In this document: positions 43,364 through 51,934 of the stretch, piece by piece
Position numbering within the stretch: the stretch's first letter is position 1
Layout of the letters: each line of letters opens with the position of its first letter
NCBI GenBank assembly: GCA_002315915.1
Contig: DCIB01000002.1
Coordinates: forward strand, 30,665 to 94,664
DNA: 64,000 nt
Direction of reading: 5' to 3'
Source of the DNA: Caryophanales bacterium UBA1737
Lineage (GTDB): Bacteria > Bacillota_I > Bacilli_A > ML615J-28 > CAG-313
Translations under genes and position numbers: made by a program
Notes under the pieces: model-generated
Databases searched by the model: none
What the model was told of the DNA's origin: nothing
What the model saw: only the letters and a program-made list of their open reading frames with translations

Positions 43364-44258
43364 TGTAATCGTAATTGGTTCTGGTCCTGCTGGGATGAGC
43401 GCTGCATTATTTTTAAAAAGATCTAATGCAAATGTCTGTTTAATAGAAAAAGGTATGCCTGGTGGCAAACTTGTATGGACATCTGCTGTTGAAAATTATC
43501 CTGGTTTTAAAGCTTCTACTGGTGTTGATTTAGCTCAAATTATGTATCAACAAATGATTGATGAAAATGTTACTCGTTTAAAAGCAGAAGTATTAGATAT
43601 TATTAGATTAGAAGATGGATCTTTTAATGTAATTACATCAAAAGACTCAATGTATGCTAAATTTGTAATATTTGCTGCTGGATCAAAGGTTAGAAGTTTG
43701 GGCGTAAAAGGTGAAGAACGTTTTAAATCTAAAGGTTTATCTTATTGTGCTATATGTGATGGATCATTATATGAAAATGAAGATGTAGTAGTAATTGGTG
43801 GGGGAACTAGTGGATTTGAAGAAGCTTTATATTTATCTAAAATATGTAAAGGTGTTACATTAATTTCTAGATCTGAAACTTATAAAGCCCCAACTAGACT
43901 TGTAGAAAAAGCATCACATACTAGAAATATAACTCTATTAAATAATAAACAAATAGAAGAATTTATTGGAGATAAGTATTTAGAGGGTGTATTAATAAAA
44001 GATAAAATAACAGGTTTTAAAGAAGTAATACAAACACATGGAGCATTTATTTATATTGGATTTGATCCAACAAGTTCAATGCTTGAAAAATATGGTGTAC
44101 TTGATGAAAAAGGTTATATTTATGTTGATGAAGGTAGAGAAACTAATGTTCCACGTTTATATGCTGCAGGAGATTGTATACATAAAACTACTCGTCAAGT
44201 TATTACTGCTGTTGCAGATGGTGTAATTGCAGCTGTTGGTATTATTAGAAAATTATAA
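43347..44258 (+). CDS. trxB: Thioredoxin reductase (TrxB family)
   Basis: This 303-aa flavoprotein has FAD-binding GSGPAGMSAALFLKR, a redox-active C-x-x-C in SYCAICDGS (about residues 133-136), an NADPH-binding GGGTSGFEEALYL and the C-terminal YAAGDCIHKTTRQVITAVADG. TrxB reduces thioredoxin with NADPH; the usual CATC is CAIC here. The start is the ATG at 43347 with GGAG at 43337-43340; it overlaps the HAD gene end. A ferredoxin- or NADH-linked TrxB-like enzyme is an alternative. It precedes whiA, a frequent neighbour of trxB in Firmicutes. Confidence 0.92.
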   Translation: MQELFDVIVIGSGPAGMSAALFLKRSNANVCLIEKGMPGGKLVWTSAVENYPGFKASTGVDLAQIMYQQMIDENVTRLKAEVLDIIRLEDGSFNVITSKDSMYAKFVIFAAGSKVRSLGVKGEERFKSKGLSYCAICDGSLYENEDVVVIGGGTSGFEEALYLSKICKGVTLISRSETYKAPTRLVEKASHTRNITLLNNKQIEEFIGDKYLEGVLIKDKITGFKEVIQTHGAFIYIGFDPTSSMLEKYGVLDEKGYIYVDEGRETNVPRLYAAGDCIHKTTRQVITAVADGVIAAVGIIRKL

Positions 44259-44261
44259 TAT

Positions 44262-45197
44262 ATGTCATTTGCAAGTGAAGTTAAAAAAGAATTATTAGAT
44301 ATTTCTGATTTAGATAATTGTTGTAAAAAAGCATTAGTATTAGGATTTTTAAAATTATCTAGTGAAATTATAATATCTAATAAAGAAGTTAAATTATTAA
44401 TTAAAACAACTATTAGTAATGCTTTAACACAAATATTACCATTATTAAAAGAATGGTATAATGTAGAAGCAGAAATATCATATTATGATGAAGAATCTTT
44501 ATCAAAAAGAAGATTCTATAGAGCAATTATATCTAATGCTTCTAGTATTATTAAAGCTTTTTATTTAATGCCTACAGATGAATTAAAATTATCGTATGAT
44601 TTATTAAAAAAATCTTGTTGTAAGAGTGCTTTTTTAAGAGGATGTTTTATTGCAAAAGGTTCTATTAATGATCCTAGAAAAAACTCATATCACTTTGAAA
44701 TATCTTCATTTGATTCTGATATAGCAGATTTTATTAATTTATTATTTAGAAATAAAGATATTCACACACAAATTATTAATAGAAGAAATAATTATGTAGT
44801 ATATATTAAAAGAAGTGAAGATATATCTAATGCTTTAGCATATATTGGTGCTGATTCTGGAGTGTTTTATTTTGAAGATCAACGAATTGTTAGAGATGTA
44901 TCTAACATGGCTAATAGAATGACTAACTGTGATATATATAATGAAACTAAATGTGCATCAACATCTGATGCACAATTAGAAGCTATAAAATATATAAGAG
45001 ATAATATAGATTTTAATCAAGTACCAGTAAGACTTCAAAGTATAATTTTATTAAGAGAACAATATCCTGATTCTTCTTATGAAGAATTAAGTATATATTC
45101 TGATAATATATTTGGAAAAACTTTATCTAAATCTGGTATATCTCATTGTTTAAGAGATTTATTAACTTATTATAAAAATATTAGGAAAACTATTTAA
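44262..45197 (+). CDS. whiA: DNA-binding protein WhiA
   Basis: WhiA is a Gram-positive DNA-binding protein linked to cell division and chromosome segregation. The 311-aa protein has the N-terminal FASEVKKELL, a LAGLIDADG-like homing-endonuclease fold core (AFLRGCFIAKGSINDPRKNSYHFEI) without catalytic acids, and a C-terminal helix-turn-helix (SYEELSIYSDNIFGKTLSKSGISHCLRDL). Spacing after trxB is 3 bases. The usual rapZ and yvcK genes are absent between trxB and whiA here. The stop lies inside the terminator hairpin. Confidence 0.95.
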   Translation: MSFASEVKKELLDISDLDNCCKKALVLGFLKLSSEIIISNKEVKLLIKTTISNALTQILPLLKEWYNVEAEISYYDEESLSKRRFYRAIISNASSIIKAFYLMPTDELKLSYDLLKKSCCKSAFLRGCFIAKGSINDPRKNSYHFEISSFDSDIADFINLLFRNKDIHTQIINRRNNYVVYIKRSEDISNALAYIGADSGVFYFEDQRIVRDVSNMANRMTNCDIYNETKCASTSDAQLEAIKYIRDNIDFNQVPVRLQSIILLREQYPDSSYEELSIYSDNIFGKTLSKSGISHCLRDLLTYYKNIRKTI

Positions 45198-45216
45198 CAA
45201 TAGTTTTCCTATTTTT
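45183..45216 (+). terminator. Terminator overlapping the end of whiA
   Basis: AGGAAAACTATT (45183-45194) pairs with AATAGTTTTCCT (45199-45210); loop TAAC includes the stop codon; T run follows. Confidence 0.8.
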
Positions 45217-45293
45217 AGTGGGTAATAATACATTAAAAATAATTAATAAATAAAATTAATTTACACAAAATTAAATATAAATTAGTATGATAT

Positions 45294-45322
45294 TTGCATA
45301 GATATTTAATAATTGATAAAAT
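45294..45322 (+). promoter_or_regulatory. Promoter of the nucleoside ABC transporter operon
   Basis: TTGCAT (45294-45299), 17-base spacer and extended -10 TGATAAAAT (45314-45322). The short leader has a small GACAA/TTGTC stem and a GGGAGGA site 13 bases before the ATG. No purine riboswitch is recognised. Confidence 0.65.
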
Positions 45323-45380
45323 ATATATGACAAGATAATTAATTGTCGTTTCATAAAACAGGGAGGAATTAAGTAATTTT

Positions 45381-46472
45381 ATGAAAAAATTTTTACTTGC
45401 TTTAATAGCATTAGTAGCTGTTTTCGGTTTTGCTTCATGCTCATGTGGCGAAGAAGCTGAAATTGCTGTTGTAACTGATGTAGGTCAGTTAAATGATGGT
45501 GGATTTAACCAAGGTACTTATGAAGGTGCTGTAGCATTCGCTGAAGCAACTGGAAAAACTTATAAATATTATCAACCAGCTAATGGTTCTGATGCAACTG
45601 ATGCAGACCGTGTTGCTGCTATGAATTTAGCTATTGAAAATGGTGCAAAAGTTATTGTTACACCAGGATTCTTACAAGCTGCTGCAATTGAAACAGTTGC
45701 TACAGCTAATCCAGACGTTAAATTTGTTTTCGTTGATGGATGGGCAATTGGATTAGATAATGTAACTGCTATTTCTTATAAAGAACAAGAATCAGGATAT
45801 TTTGCTGGTTATGCTGCAGTTAAAGATGGATATACTAAACTTGGTGGAACATTCGGTGGTGGTGGTACTAATGCTGCTTGTAACCGTTTTGCATATGGAT
45901 ATGTTCAAGGTATTAAAGCTGCTGCTGCAACTTTAGCTGATGGCGCTGTAACTGTTAAAATCAGTTTCAAATATGGATCATCATTTAGTGCATCATCTAA
46001 TTTAGCTCAACAAATAAATGGTTGGTATGTAAATGGTACTGAAGTTGTATTCTCTTGTGGTGGATCAATGCTACAAAGTGTTAAGAATGCTGCTGCTTTA
46101 AATGATAACAAAAAAATTATTGGTGTTGACGTTGACCAATCAGGAGAAGGTACAAATGTTATTACTTCAGCTGTTAAAGGATTAAGCGTTTCTGTTAAAA
46201 CTATTTTAGAAAAATGGAATGACGGAAAATGGGATGCTGAACTAAAAAATACATGTTCTGTTCTTGGAGCAAAAGAAAATTCTACTGGTTTACCAACTGC
46301 TACTGGATCATGGAGATTTACAAACTTTACTGTTGAAAATTACACTGAATTATTTAATAAAGTAGTTGATGGAACTATTACAATTGATGATACTATTCCT
46401 TCAGGTGGTGTTGATAATGTTGCATTCTGGGATGCATTAGATGACACTAAAGTTGACATTACTTGGGAATAG
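45381..46472 (+). CDS. BMP family lipoprotein, nucleoside-binding (PnrA/BmpA-like)
   Basis: This 363-aa substrate-binding lipoprotein should capture nucleosides outside the cell for the ABC transporter encoded downstream. It has a signal sequence ending in the lipobox FASC (Cys about residue 20), then AVVTDVGQLNDGGFNQGTYEGA, the family's ligand-binding opening, and later GVDVDQSGEGTNVITSAVKG. A transcription attenuator between this gene and the ATPase would allow excess binding protein. Base use is less A/T-rich than in neighbours, consistent with high expression. Confidence 0.9.
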   Translation: MKKFLLALIALVAVFGFASCSCGEEAEIAVVTDVGQLNDGGFNQGTYEGAVAFAEATGKTYKYYQPANGSDATDADRVAAMNLAIENGAKVIVTPGFLQAAAIETVATANPDVKFVFVDGWAIGLDNVTAISYKEQESGYFAGYAAVKDGYTKLGGTFGGGGTNAACNRFAYGYVQGIKAAAATLADGAVTVKISFKYGSSFSASSNLAQQINGWYVNGTEVVFSCGGSMLQSVKNAAALNDNKKIIGVDVDQSGEGTNVITSAVKGLSVSVKTILEKWNDGKWDAELKNTCSVLGAKENSTGLPTATGSWRFTNFTVENYTELFNKVVDGTITIDDTIPSGGVDNVAFWDALDDTKVDITWE

Positions 46473-46497
46473 ATAAATAAAAAATATATTAATATTT

Positions 46498-46521
46498 CAC
46501 CCCATATACATGGGGTGTTTT
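46498..46521 (+). terminator. Attenuator hairpin between binding protein and ATPase genes
   Basis: CACCCCAT (46498-46505) pairs with ATGGGGTG (46510-46517) around ATAC, followed by TTTT. The short run suggests partial termination within the operon. Confidence 0.7.
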
Positions 46522-46540
46522 AACTATAAGGAGATTATAT

Positions 46541-48076
46541 ATGAATGATTATGTAATTGAAATGCGAAATATAACTAAAGTCTTCCCTGGTATTATTGCA
46601 AACGATCATATAAATTTAGCTCTAAAAAAAGGAGAAATACATGCTCTTTTAGGTGAAAATGGTGCCGGTAAATCTACTTTAATGAGTGTATTATTTGGAT
46701 TATATCAACCTGAAGAAGGACAAATTTTTAGAGATGGAGAAGAAGTTAAAATTTCAGATCCAAATGTAGCGACAAAACTTGGAATAGGAATGGTACATCA
46801 GCACTTTAAATTAGTAGAGTGTTTTACTGTATTAGATAATATTATTCTTGGTGTTGAAGATACAAAACTAGGAATGGTAAATAAAACTGAATCTAGAAAA
46901 AAAGTTGAAGAGTTATCTAAAAAATATGGATTAAATGTTGATTTAGATGCATTAGTATCAGATATTACTGTTGGTATGCAACAAAGAACTGAAATTCTTA
47001 AGATGTTATTTAGAGATAATGAAATACTTATTTTTGATGAACCAACAGCAGTTCTTACTCCTCAAGAAATTGATGAGTTAATGAATGTTATGAGAAATCT
47101 TAAAGCAGAAGGTAAATCTATTTTATTTATTTCTCATAAATTAAATGAAATTAAATCTGTAGCTGATAGATGTACAATTTTAAGAAAAGGTAAATATATT
47201 GGTACTGTTGAAACTAAAACTACATCTAAAGAAGAATTATCTTCAATGATGGTTGGTAGAGATGTTAAATTTACAGTTGATAAAGATCCATCAAAACCTA
47301 CAGATGTTGTATTAGAAATTAAAGATTTATCAGTGAAAGGTAAACATCATAATAAAAATGCAGTAAACAATGTATCTATTTATGTAAAAAAAGGTGAAAT
47401 TGTTTGTATTGCGGGTATTGATGGTAATGGGCAAACTGAATTTATCCATGCTTTAACTGGACTTGAAAAACAATCTTCTGGACATATTCATTTAAATGGT
47501 GAAGATGTTTCTAATGAAAGTATTCATTATAAAAATACTCATGGTATTTCACATATACCTGAAGATAGACATAAACATGGACTTGTTTTAGATTTTACGT
47601 TAGAACAAAACATGGTATTACAAAGATTTATGGAAGATGAATTTCATAAACATGGATTTATTAAATTTGATGCAGTAAGAGAATATTGCAATAAATTAAT
47701 AGATGATTATGATATAAGAAGTGGACAAGGTCCTTTAACTATGGCTAGAAGTATGTCAGGTGGAAACCAACAAAAAGCTATAGTTGCTCGTGAAATGGAT
47801 AGAAAACATGATTTACTTATTGCAGTTCAGCCTACTCGTGGATTAGATGTTGGTGCTATAGAAGGAATTCATAGCAAAATAGTTAAAAAACGTGATGAAG
47901 GCGATGCTGTCTTACTTGTTTCACTTGAACTTGATGAAGTAATGAATTTATCTGATAGAATATATGTAATGTATGAAGGTGAAATAGTTGCTGAACTTGA
48001 TCCTAAGAAAACAAATGTTCAAGAATTAGGATTATATATGTCAGGCGCAAAACGTAGTGATTGGAGGTCAATGTAA
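46541..48076 (+). CDS. Nucleoside ABC transporter ATP-binding protein (double ATPase, NupA/YufO-like)
   Basis: This 511-aa protein carries two fused ABC ATPase domains, as in sugar/nucleoside importers. The first has Walker A GENGAGKSTLM (about residue 38) and Walker B LIFDEP. The second has a degenerate Walker A GIDGNGQTEF (about residue 293) and signature SMSGGNQQK. In the family the second site is often less active. AAGGAG precedes the ATG. The stop overlaps the permease start (TAATG). The family is secure. Confidence 0.93.
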   Translation: MNDYVIEMRNITKVFPGIIANDHINLALKKGEIHALLGENGAGKSTLMSVLFGLYQPEEGQIFRDGEEVKISDPNVATKLGIGMVHQHFKLVECFTVLDNIILGVEDTKLGMVNKTESRKKVEELSKKYGLNVDLDALVSDITVGMQQRTEILKMLFRDNEILIFDEPTAVLTPQEIDELMNVMRNLKAEGKSILFISHKLNEIKSVADRCTILRKGKYIGTVETKTTSKEELSSMMVGRDVKFTVDKDPSKPTDVVLEIKDLSVKGKHHNKNAVNNVSIYVKKGEIVCIAGIDGNGQTEFIHALTGLEKQSSGHIHLNGEDVSNESIHYKNTHGISHIPEDRHKHGLVLDFTLEQNMVLQRFMEDEFHKHGFIKFDAVREYCNKLIDDYDIRSGQGPLTMARSMSGGNQQKAIVAREMDRKHDLLIAVQPTRGLDVGAIEGIHSKIVKKRDEGDAVLLVSLELDEVMNLSDRIYVMYEGEIVAELDPKKTNVQELGLYMSGAKRSDWRSM

Positions 48077-49233
48077 TGAAAGCATCTTTATTAAAAAAAC
48101 AATGGTTTAAATCATTATTGTCTTCAATTGTTAGTATATTTATTGGTGTAGTTGTTGGATTTGTTGTAATGATAATCATTACATTATTTAGTGAAACAAA
48201 TACTGTTGCTGATTCATTTAAAGGTATTGGTATTATGTTATCAGGTCCTTTTGCATCAAAAACCACTGCGAATATGTTAATGAACTTAGGTAATACTATA
48301 TTTTATACTACTCCATTAATAATGACAGGTTTATCTGTTGCTTTAGCATATAAAACAGGATTATTTAATATTGGTGCACCAGGACAATACATTATGGGTA
48401 CAGTAGCTTGTTTACTTGTTGCACTATTCTTACAAACTGATAATAGAGTATCAGGCGTATTTGTTTGGATATTAGCTGTATTAGCTGGTGCAGTTGCTGG
48501 TGCTTTATGGGGAACCATTCCAGGTATGCTAAAGGCATTCTTTAATATTAATGAAGTAATAGTATGTATTATGACTAACTGGATTGCAGCTAACATAGCT
48601 TCTTGGTTATTTTCAGCTACTCCCGCTATTTGGAGTACAGAGAATACTAAAGCTGGTTTCTTGATTAAGGTAGCTAATAACTATACTCCTAAACTTGGAT
48701 TAGATAAAATATTTCAAAATTCTCTAGCCGACGGAGGAATTATATTTGCAATAATAATTGCGGTAATCATTTTTGTCATCTTAGAAAAAACAACATTTGG
48801 TTTCCAATTGAAATCTTGCGGTAGTAATAAAAACGCATCTAAATATGCTGGCTTAAATGATAAAAGAAATATTATTTTATCAATGGCTATTGCAGGAGCA
48901 TTAGCAGGAATTGGTGCTTGTTTCTATTTCTTAAATCCAGGAATTGAATATAAATATTTATCTCAATACGCTGCTTTACCTGCTTATGGATTTAATGGTA
49001 TTGCATCAGCATTCTTAGCTAACTGTAGTCCTTTAGGAATAATTTTATCTTCATTCTTTATTAGATATATAAATACTGGTGGTGAATTCTTAACTAAAGT
49101 AAATTTAAATAGATATGTTGCTGATATTGTTGTTGCTGTTATTATATATCTAGCTGGTTTTAGTAGAATCATCTTAGAAGGAATTAATAAGATCTCAGAT
49201 AAGATAATAGATAAAAAGGAGGATAATAAATAA
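48076..49233 (+). CDS. Nucleoside ABC transporter permease (YufP/NupB-like)
   Basis: This 385-aa permease has about nine membrane helices. Family segments are visible: LSVALAYKTGLFNIGAPGQYIMG, the helix GTIPGMLKAFFNINEVIVCIMTNWIA, and the late AYGFNGIASAFLANCSPLGIILSSFF. The start is taken as the ATG at 48076, with GGAGG at 48063-48067; the in-frame TTG at 48061 lies within the ATPase gene. It should pair with the second permease (49233) to form the channel for nucleoside uptake. Confidence 0.92.
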   Translation: MKASLLKKQWFKSLLSSIVSIFIGVVVGFVVMIIITLFSETNTVADSFKGIGIMLSGPFASKTTANMLMNLGNTIFYTTPLIMTGLSVALAYKTGLFNIGAPGQYIMGTVACLLVALFLQTDNRVSGVFVWILAVLAGAVAGALWGTIPGMLKAFFNINEVIVCIMTNWIAANIASWLFSATPAIWSTENTKAGFLIKVANNYTPKLGLDKIFQNSLADGGIIFAIIIAVIIFVILEKTTFGFQLKSCGSNKNASKYAGLNDKRNIILSMAIAGALAGIGACFYFLNPGIEYKYLSQYAALPAYGFNGIASAFLANCSPLGIILSSFFIRYINTGGEFLTKVNLNRYVADIVVAVIIYLAGFSRIILEGINKISDKIIDKKEDNK

Positions 49234-50198
49234 TGGATAATTTAATACTTGTATTACAAAGTACCTTTGTTTATGCGGTTCCTCTTATGATAGTTGCTTT
49301 AGGTGGATGTTTTTCTGAAAGAAGTGGTATTATAAATCTTGCTCTAGAAGGTGAAATGATTTTCGGATCATTTATTGGAGCTTTATTTGTATCTGCTTTT
49401 CAAAAGAATGGAACATTTGCTGATAATCAACAGTTAATGTTTATTATCGCCTTACTTATTTCAGGAATAGCTGGAGCATTATTTAGTTTATTGTTAAGTT
49501 TCGCCTCAATTAAATTAAAAGCAGATCAAACAATTGCAGGTACAGCTTTAAATATGCTTGCTCCAGGCATTCTCTTAACTTTATGTTTGGTAATAGCTAA
49601 TCAAGAAAAATTAGTAATGAATCCAATGCCTAAATATGGTATTGTTTCATCACAACCACTATCACCATTATTAAGCCTTTTCTTTGATAAAGTTTATATT
49701 TCTTCATACATAGGAATAGTATTATTTATACTATTATCACTTTGGTTATATAAATCTAAAGTTGGAACTCATATGAGAGCATGTGGTGAACATCCACAAG
49801 CTGCAGATTCTGTAGGTATTAATGTTGCTAAAATGAGATATTTAGGAACAACAATATCAGGCTTCTTAGCTGGATTTGGTGGATATGCTTATATTGCAAC
49901 AGTTGCTGCTGGTACTGCTGAAAGTAGTGTTGGTGGTATGGGATTTTTAGCATTAGCAATTATGATTTTTGGAAACTGGAATCCTATTGGAATATTCTTT
50001 GGATCATTACTATTTGGATTATTAAGTTGTATTGGTCCTATATCTGGTTCTGTTTCATTCTTAGCAGAATTAAATATTCCTATTTATGTCTATAATATAA
50101 TTCCATATGTTATTGTAATTATTGTTTTAATAATTTCAAGAAATAAATCTGGATGTCCAAAAGCTGAAGGAATTCCTTACGATAAAGGTCAAAGATAA
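49233..50198 (+). CDS. Nucleoside ABC transporter permease (YufQ/NupC-like)
   Basis: This 321-aa permease has about eight membrane helices. It shows VALGGCFSERSGIINLALEGEMIFG, ADQTIAGTALNMLAPGI, RACGEHPQAADSVGINVAKMRYLG and GFLALAIMIFGNWNPIG, all typical of the BMP-linked permease family. The start shares a base with the previous stop (TAATG), with AAGGAGG upstream. It completes a binding protein-ATPase-permease-permease operon ended by a strong terminator. Confidence 0.93.
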   Translation: MDNLILVLQSTFVYAVPLMIVALGGCFSERSGIINLALEGEMIFGSFIGALFVSAFQKNGTFADNQQLMFIIALLISGIAGALFSLLLSFASIKLKADQTIAGTALNMLAPGILLTLCLVIANQEKLVMNPMPKYGIVSSQPLSPLLSLFFDKVYISSYIGIVLFILLSLWLYKSKVGTHMRACGEHPQAADSVGINVAKMRYLGTTISGFLAGFGGYAYIATVAAGTAESSVGGMGFLALAIMIFGNWNPIGIFFGSLLFGLLSCIGPISGSVSFLAELNIPIYVYNIIPYVIVIIVLIISRNKSGCPKAEGIPYDKGQR

Positions 50199-50204
50199 TT
50201 TAAA

Positions 50205-50240
50205 GTGTCTATCTTTATAAAAGATAGACACCTTTATATT
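50205..50240 (+). terminator. Terminator after the nucleoside transporter operon
   Basis: GTGTCTATCTTT (50205-50216) pairs with AAAGATAGACAC (50220-50231), followed by CTTTATATTTT. Confidence 0.85.
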
Positions 50241-50251
50241 TTGTATTTATC

Positions 50252-50280
50252 TTGAAAATTATATATATGTTTGTTAAAAT
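50252..50280 (+). promoter_or_regulatory. Promoter of the tRNA-Trp/tRNA-His unit
   Basis: TTGAAA (50252-50257), 17-base spacer, extended -10 TGTTAAAAT (50272-50280), 23 bases before the first tRNA. Confidence 0.75.
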
Positions 50281-50302
50281 ATAAAAGCAATAAATAAAAC
50301 TT

Positions 50303-50376
50303 AGGGGCATCGTACAACGGTAGTACACCGGTCTCCAAAACCGTTAATATGGGTTCGATTCCTATTGCCCCTGCCA
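50303..50376 (+). tRNA. tRNA-Trp (CCA anticodon)
   Basis: Acceptor AGGGGCA (50303-50309) pairs with TGCCCCT (50366-50372); discriminator G and encoded CCA at 50374-50376. The anticodon loop CTCCAAA gives anticodon CCA, which reads UGG only. This fits TGA being used as stop in this genome. The T-loop TTCGATT and D-arm GTAC...GTAC are present. Confidence 0.93.
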
Positions 50377-50377
50377 T

Positions 50378-50454
50378 GGCGAATATGGTGAAGTGGTTAA
50401 CACGGCGGATTGTGGCTCCGTTATGCTAGGGTTCGACTCCCTATATTCGCCCCA
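50378..50454 (+). tRNA. tRNA-His (GTG anticodon)
   Basis: Eight-base acceptor GGCGAATA with TATTCGCC, where the first G is the genomically encoded G-1 opposite C73, followed by CCA. The anticodon loop TTGTGGC gives GTG. The T-loop TTCGACT is present. The gene begins one base after the CCA of tRNA-Trp. Confidence 0.94.
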
Positions 50455-50470
50455 TAATTTTAAATAATCT

Positions 50471-50495
50471 GCTGATAGAAATATCAGCTTTTTTT
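50471..50495 (+). terminator. Terminator after tRNA pair
   Basis: GCTGATA (50471-50477), GAAA tetraloop, TATCAGC (50482-50488), then seven T. Confidence 0.9.
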
Positions 50496-50545
50496 AATAA
50501 TTTGTTAATCAAAACGTTTAATTTTAACCGATCTTATCAAATCTC

Positions 50546-50593
50546 TTGTTTTTTTTTTTTTTTTAGTAAAATCTCCAAAAACAAGGAGATTTT
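50546..50593 (+). promoter_or_regulatory. T16 tract in candidate promoter and hairpin covering the ribosome site
   Basis: A run of 16 T (50549-50564) sits between a candidate -35 TTGTTT (50546-50551) and -10 TAAAAT (50567-50572), spacer 15. A hairpin AAAATCTCC (50568-50576) with GGAGATTTT (50585-50593) contains the GGAG ribosome site of the next gene, 8 bases from its ATG. Variation in T number would alter promoter spacing. Confidence 0.5.
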
Positions 50594-50596
50594 TTA

Positions 50597-51901
50597 ATGA
50601 AAAAAGAAAAAAATATTCAAAAAGAATTAAGCGAACGTAAAGTTGGGATGCCTAATTTTTTTGTAAGATGTATATATTATTTGATATATCTATTTACATG
50701 TTCGAAAATGAAATGTGAATATAATATAATAGATGATCCTAAAAAAGAAAAAGGGCCTGCTGTTATATTACAGAATCACTTATCCAGATTTGATCATTTT
50801 TTTATTCAAGGAGCATTATTTCCTAAAAAATTTACATTTATGGTTGCATATAATGAATTTTTTAGAAGTGGACAAAGTACATTTTTAAAATTATTTAGAT
50901 GTATTCCAAAAAGAAATTCAGTTGCTGATCGTGGAGCTATGAAGAAATTAATTAGATTAATTAAAAGTGGTGGCACAGCAGTTATAGCTCCTGAAGGATT
51001 TACTTCTGTTGATGGTAAAAACCATCCAGTAGAACCAGGAAGTGGCCATTTACTTAAAATATTAAATGTACCTGTATATTACGCTGAACTACGTGGACAA
51101 TATTTAACAGCTACAAAAACATGTACAGATATTAGATATTCAAAATGTATGTGTACTATTAAAAAGATTTATGATCCAAAAGATTTAGAATCAAAAACTG
51201 GTGAAGAAATAGAATCTGATTTAAATAATTTATTCCATTTAGATGATTATGAATGGCAAAAAGAAAAACATTTATTATGGAAAACTAATGGTACTATTTG
51301 TAAAGATCTACAAGACTTATTATATAGATGTCCTAAATGTGGAAAAATATTTTCTATGATATCAAGTGGAAACAAAATAGAATGCTCATCATGTGGTAAT
51401 GGAGCAACAATGGATGATTATTATGATTTTCATCCATATAAAGATTCTATTATTCCAGATACACCATCTAAGTGGAGTGATTTTGAACGTTTAGAAATAA
51501 TAAAAGAAATAAGAAATGACAAAAATTATTTTTATGAAGAACATGTTTTGCTTGGAGAACTATCCAATGATCATATTATTAAAGGCGGTGGAACAAGCGA
51601 AGTATGTGGTGAAGGAATATTTAGAATAGATCATGATGGAGTTCACTATACTGGTACAAGACATAATGAACCATTTAAAATTGATTTAGATTATACAGAA
51701 ATTCACACAATATTAGGATCTACTGATTTTTCATATTATTTTGTATATAAAAATGGAGAATATTTCGATATATTCCCGCAAGAAAGAAGATCAGGTTATC
51801 ATGCAATGCTATTGATAGAAGAAATGCATAGATTACATGTTAATACATATAAGAACCTTCCATGGTATGATTATATGTATAAAAACTTAGAAACTAACTA
51901 A
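50597..51901 (+). CDS. PlsC-like acyltransferase with C-terminal zinc ribbon (second copy)
   Basis: This 434-aa protein is a paralogue of 6417-7730. The acyltransferase domain shows H-x4-D at H61/D66 (NHLSRFDH) and APEGF near residue 131. The extra C-terminal part has a four-Cys zinc ribbon (C245, C248, C263, C266) followed by beta-rich sequence containing GVHYTGTRHNEPF, closely matching GVHYIGTRNNEPF in the first copy. It probably acylates a membrane lipid or glycolipid precursor. Upstream sequence (T16 tract and hairpin at the ribosome site) suggests unusual control. Confidence 0.8.
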   Translation: MKKEKNIQKELSERKVGMPNFFVRCIYYLIYLFTCSKMKCEYNIIDDPKKEKGPAVILQNHLSRFDHFFIQGALFPKKFTFMVAYNEFFRSGQSTFLKLFRCIPKRNSVADRGAMKKLIRLIKSGGTAVIAPEGFTSVDGKNHPVEPGSGHLLKILNVPVYYAELRGQYLTATKTCTDIRYSKCMCTIKKIYDPKDLESKTGEEIESDLNNLFHLDDYEWQKEKHLLWKTNGTICKDLQDLLYRCPKCGKIFSMISSGNKIECSSCGNGATMDDYYDFHPYKDSIIPDTPSKWSDFERLEIIKEIRNDKNYFYEEHVLLGELSNDHIIKGGGTSEVCGEGIFRIDHDGVHYTGTRHNEPFKIDLDYTEIHTILGSTDFSYYFVYKNGEYFDIFPQERRSGYHAMLLIEEMHRLHVNTYKNLPWYDYMYKNLETN

Positions 51902-51903
51902 AA

Positions 51904-51934
51904 AAAAGCAAGTATCAAATTGATACTTGCTTTT
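51904..51934. terminator. Bidirectional terminator between acyltransferase and endonuclease
   Basis: AAAAGCAAGTATCAA (51904-51918) and its complement TTGATACTTGCTTTT (51920-51934), serving both converging genes. Confidence 0.85.

Noticed and set aside
45217..45380. Possible purine riboswitch before the nucleoside transporter operon
   Set aside because: The conserved purine aptamer core is not seen; only a promoter and a tiny stem are present.
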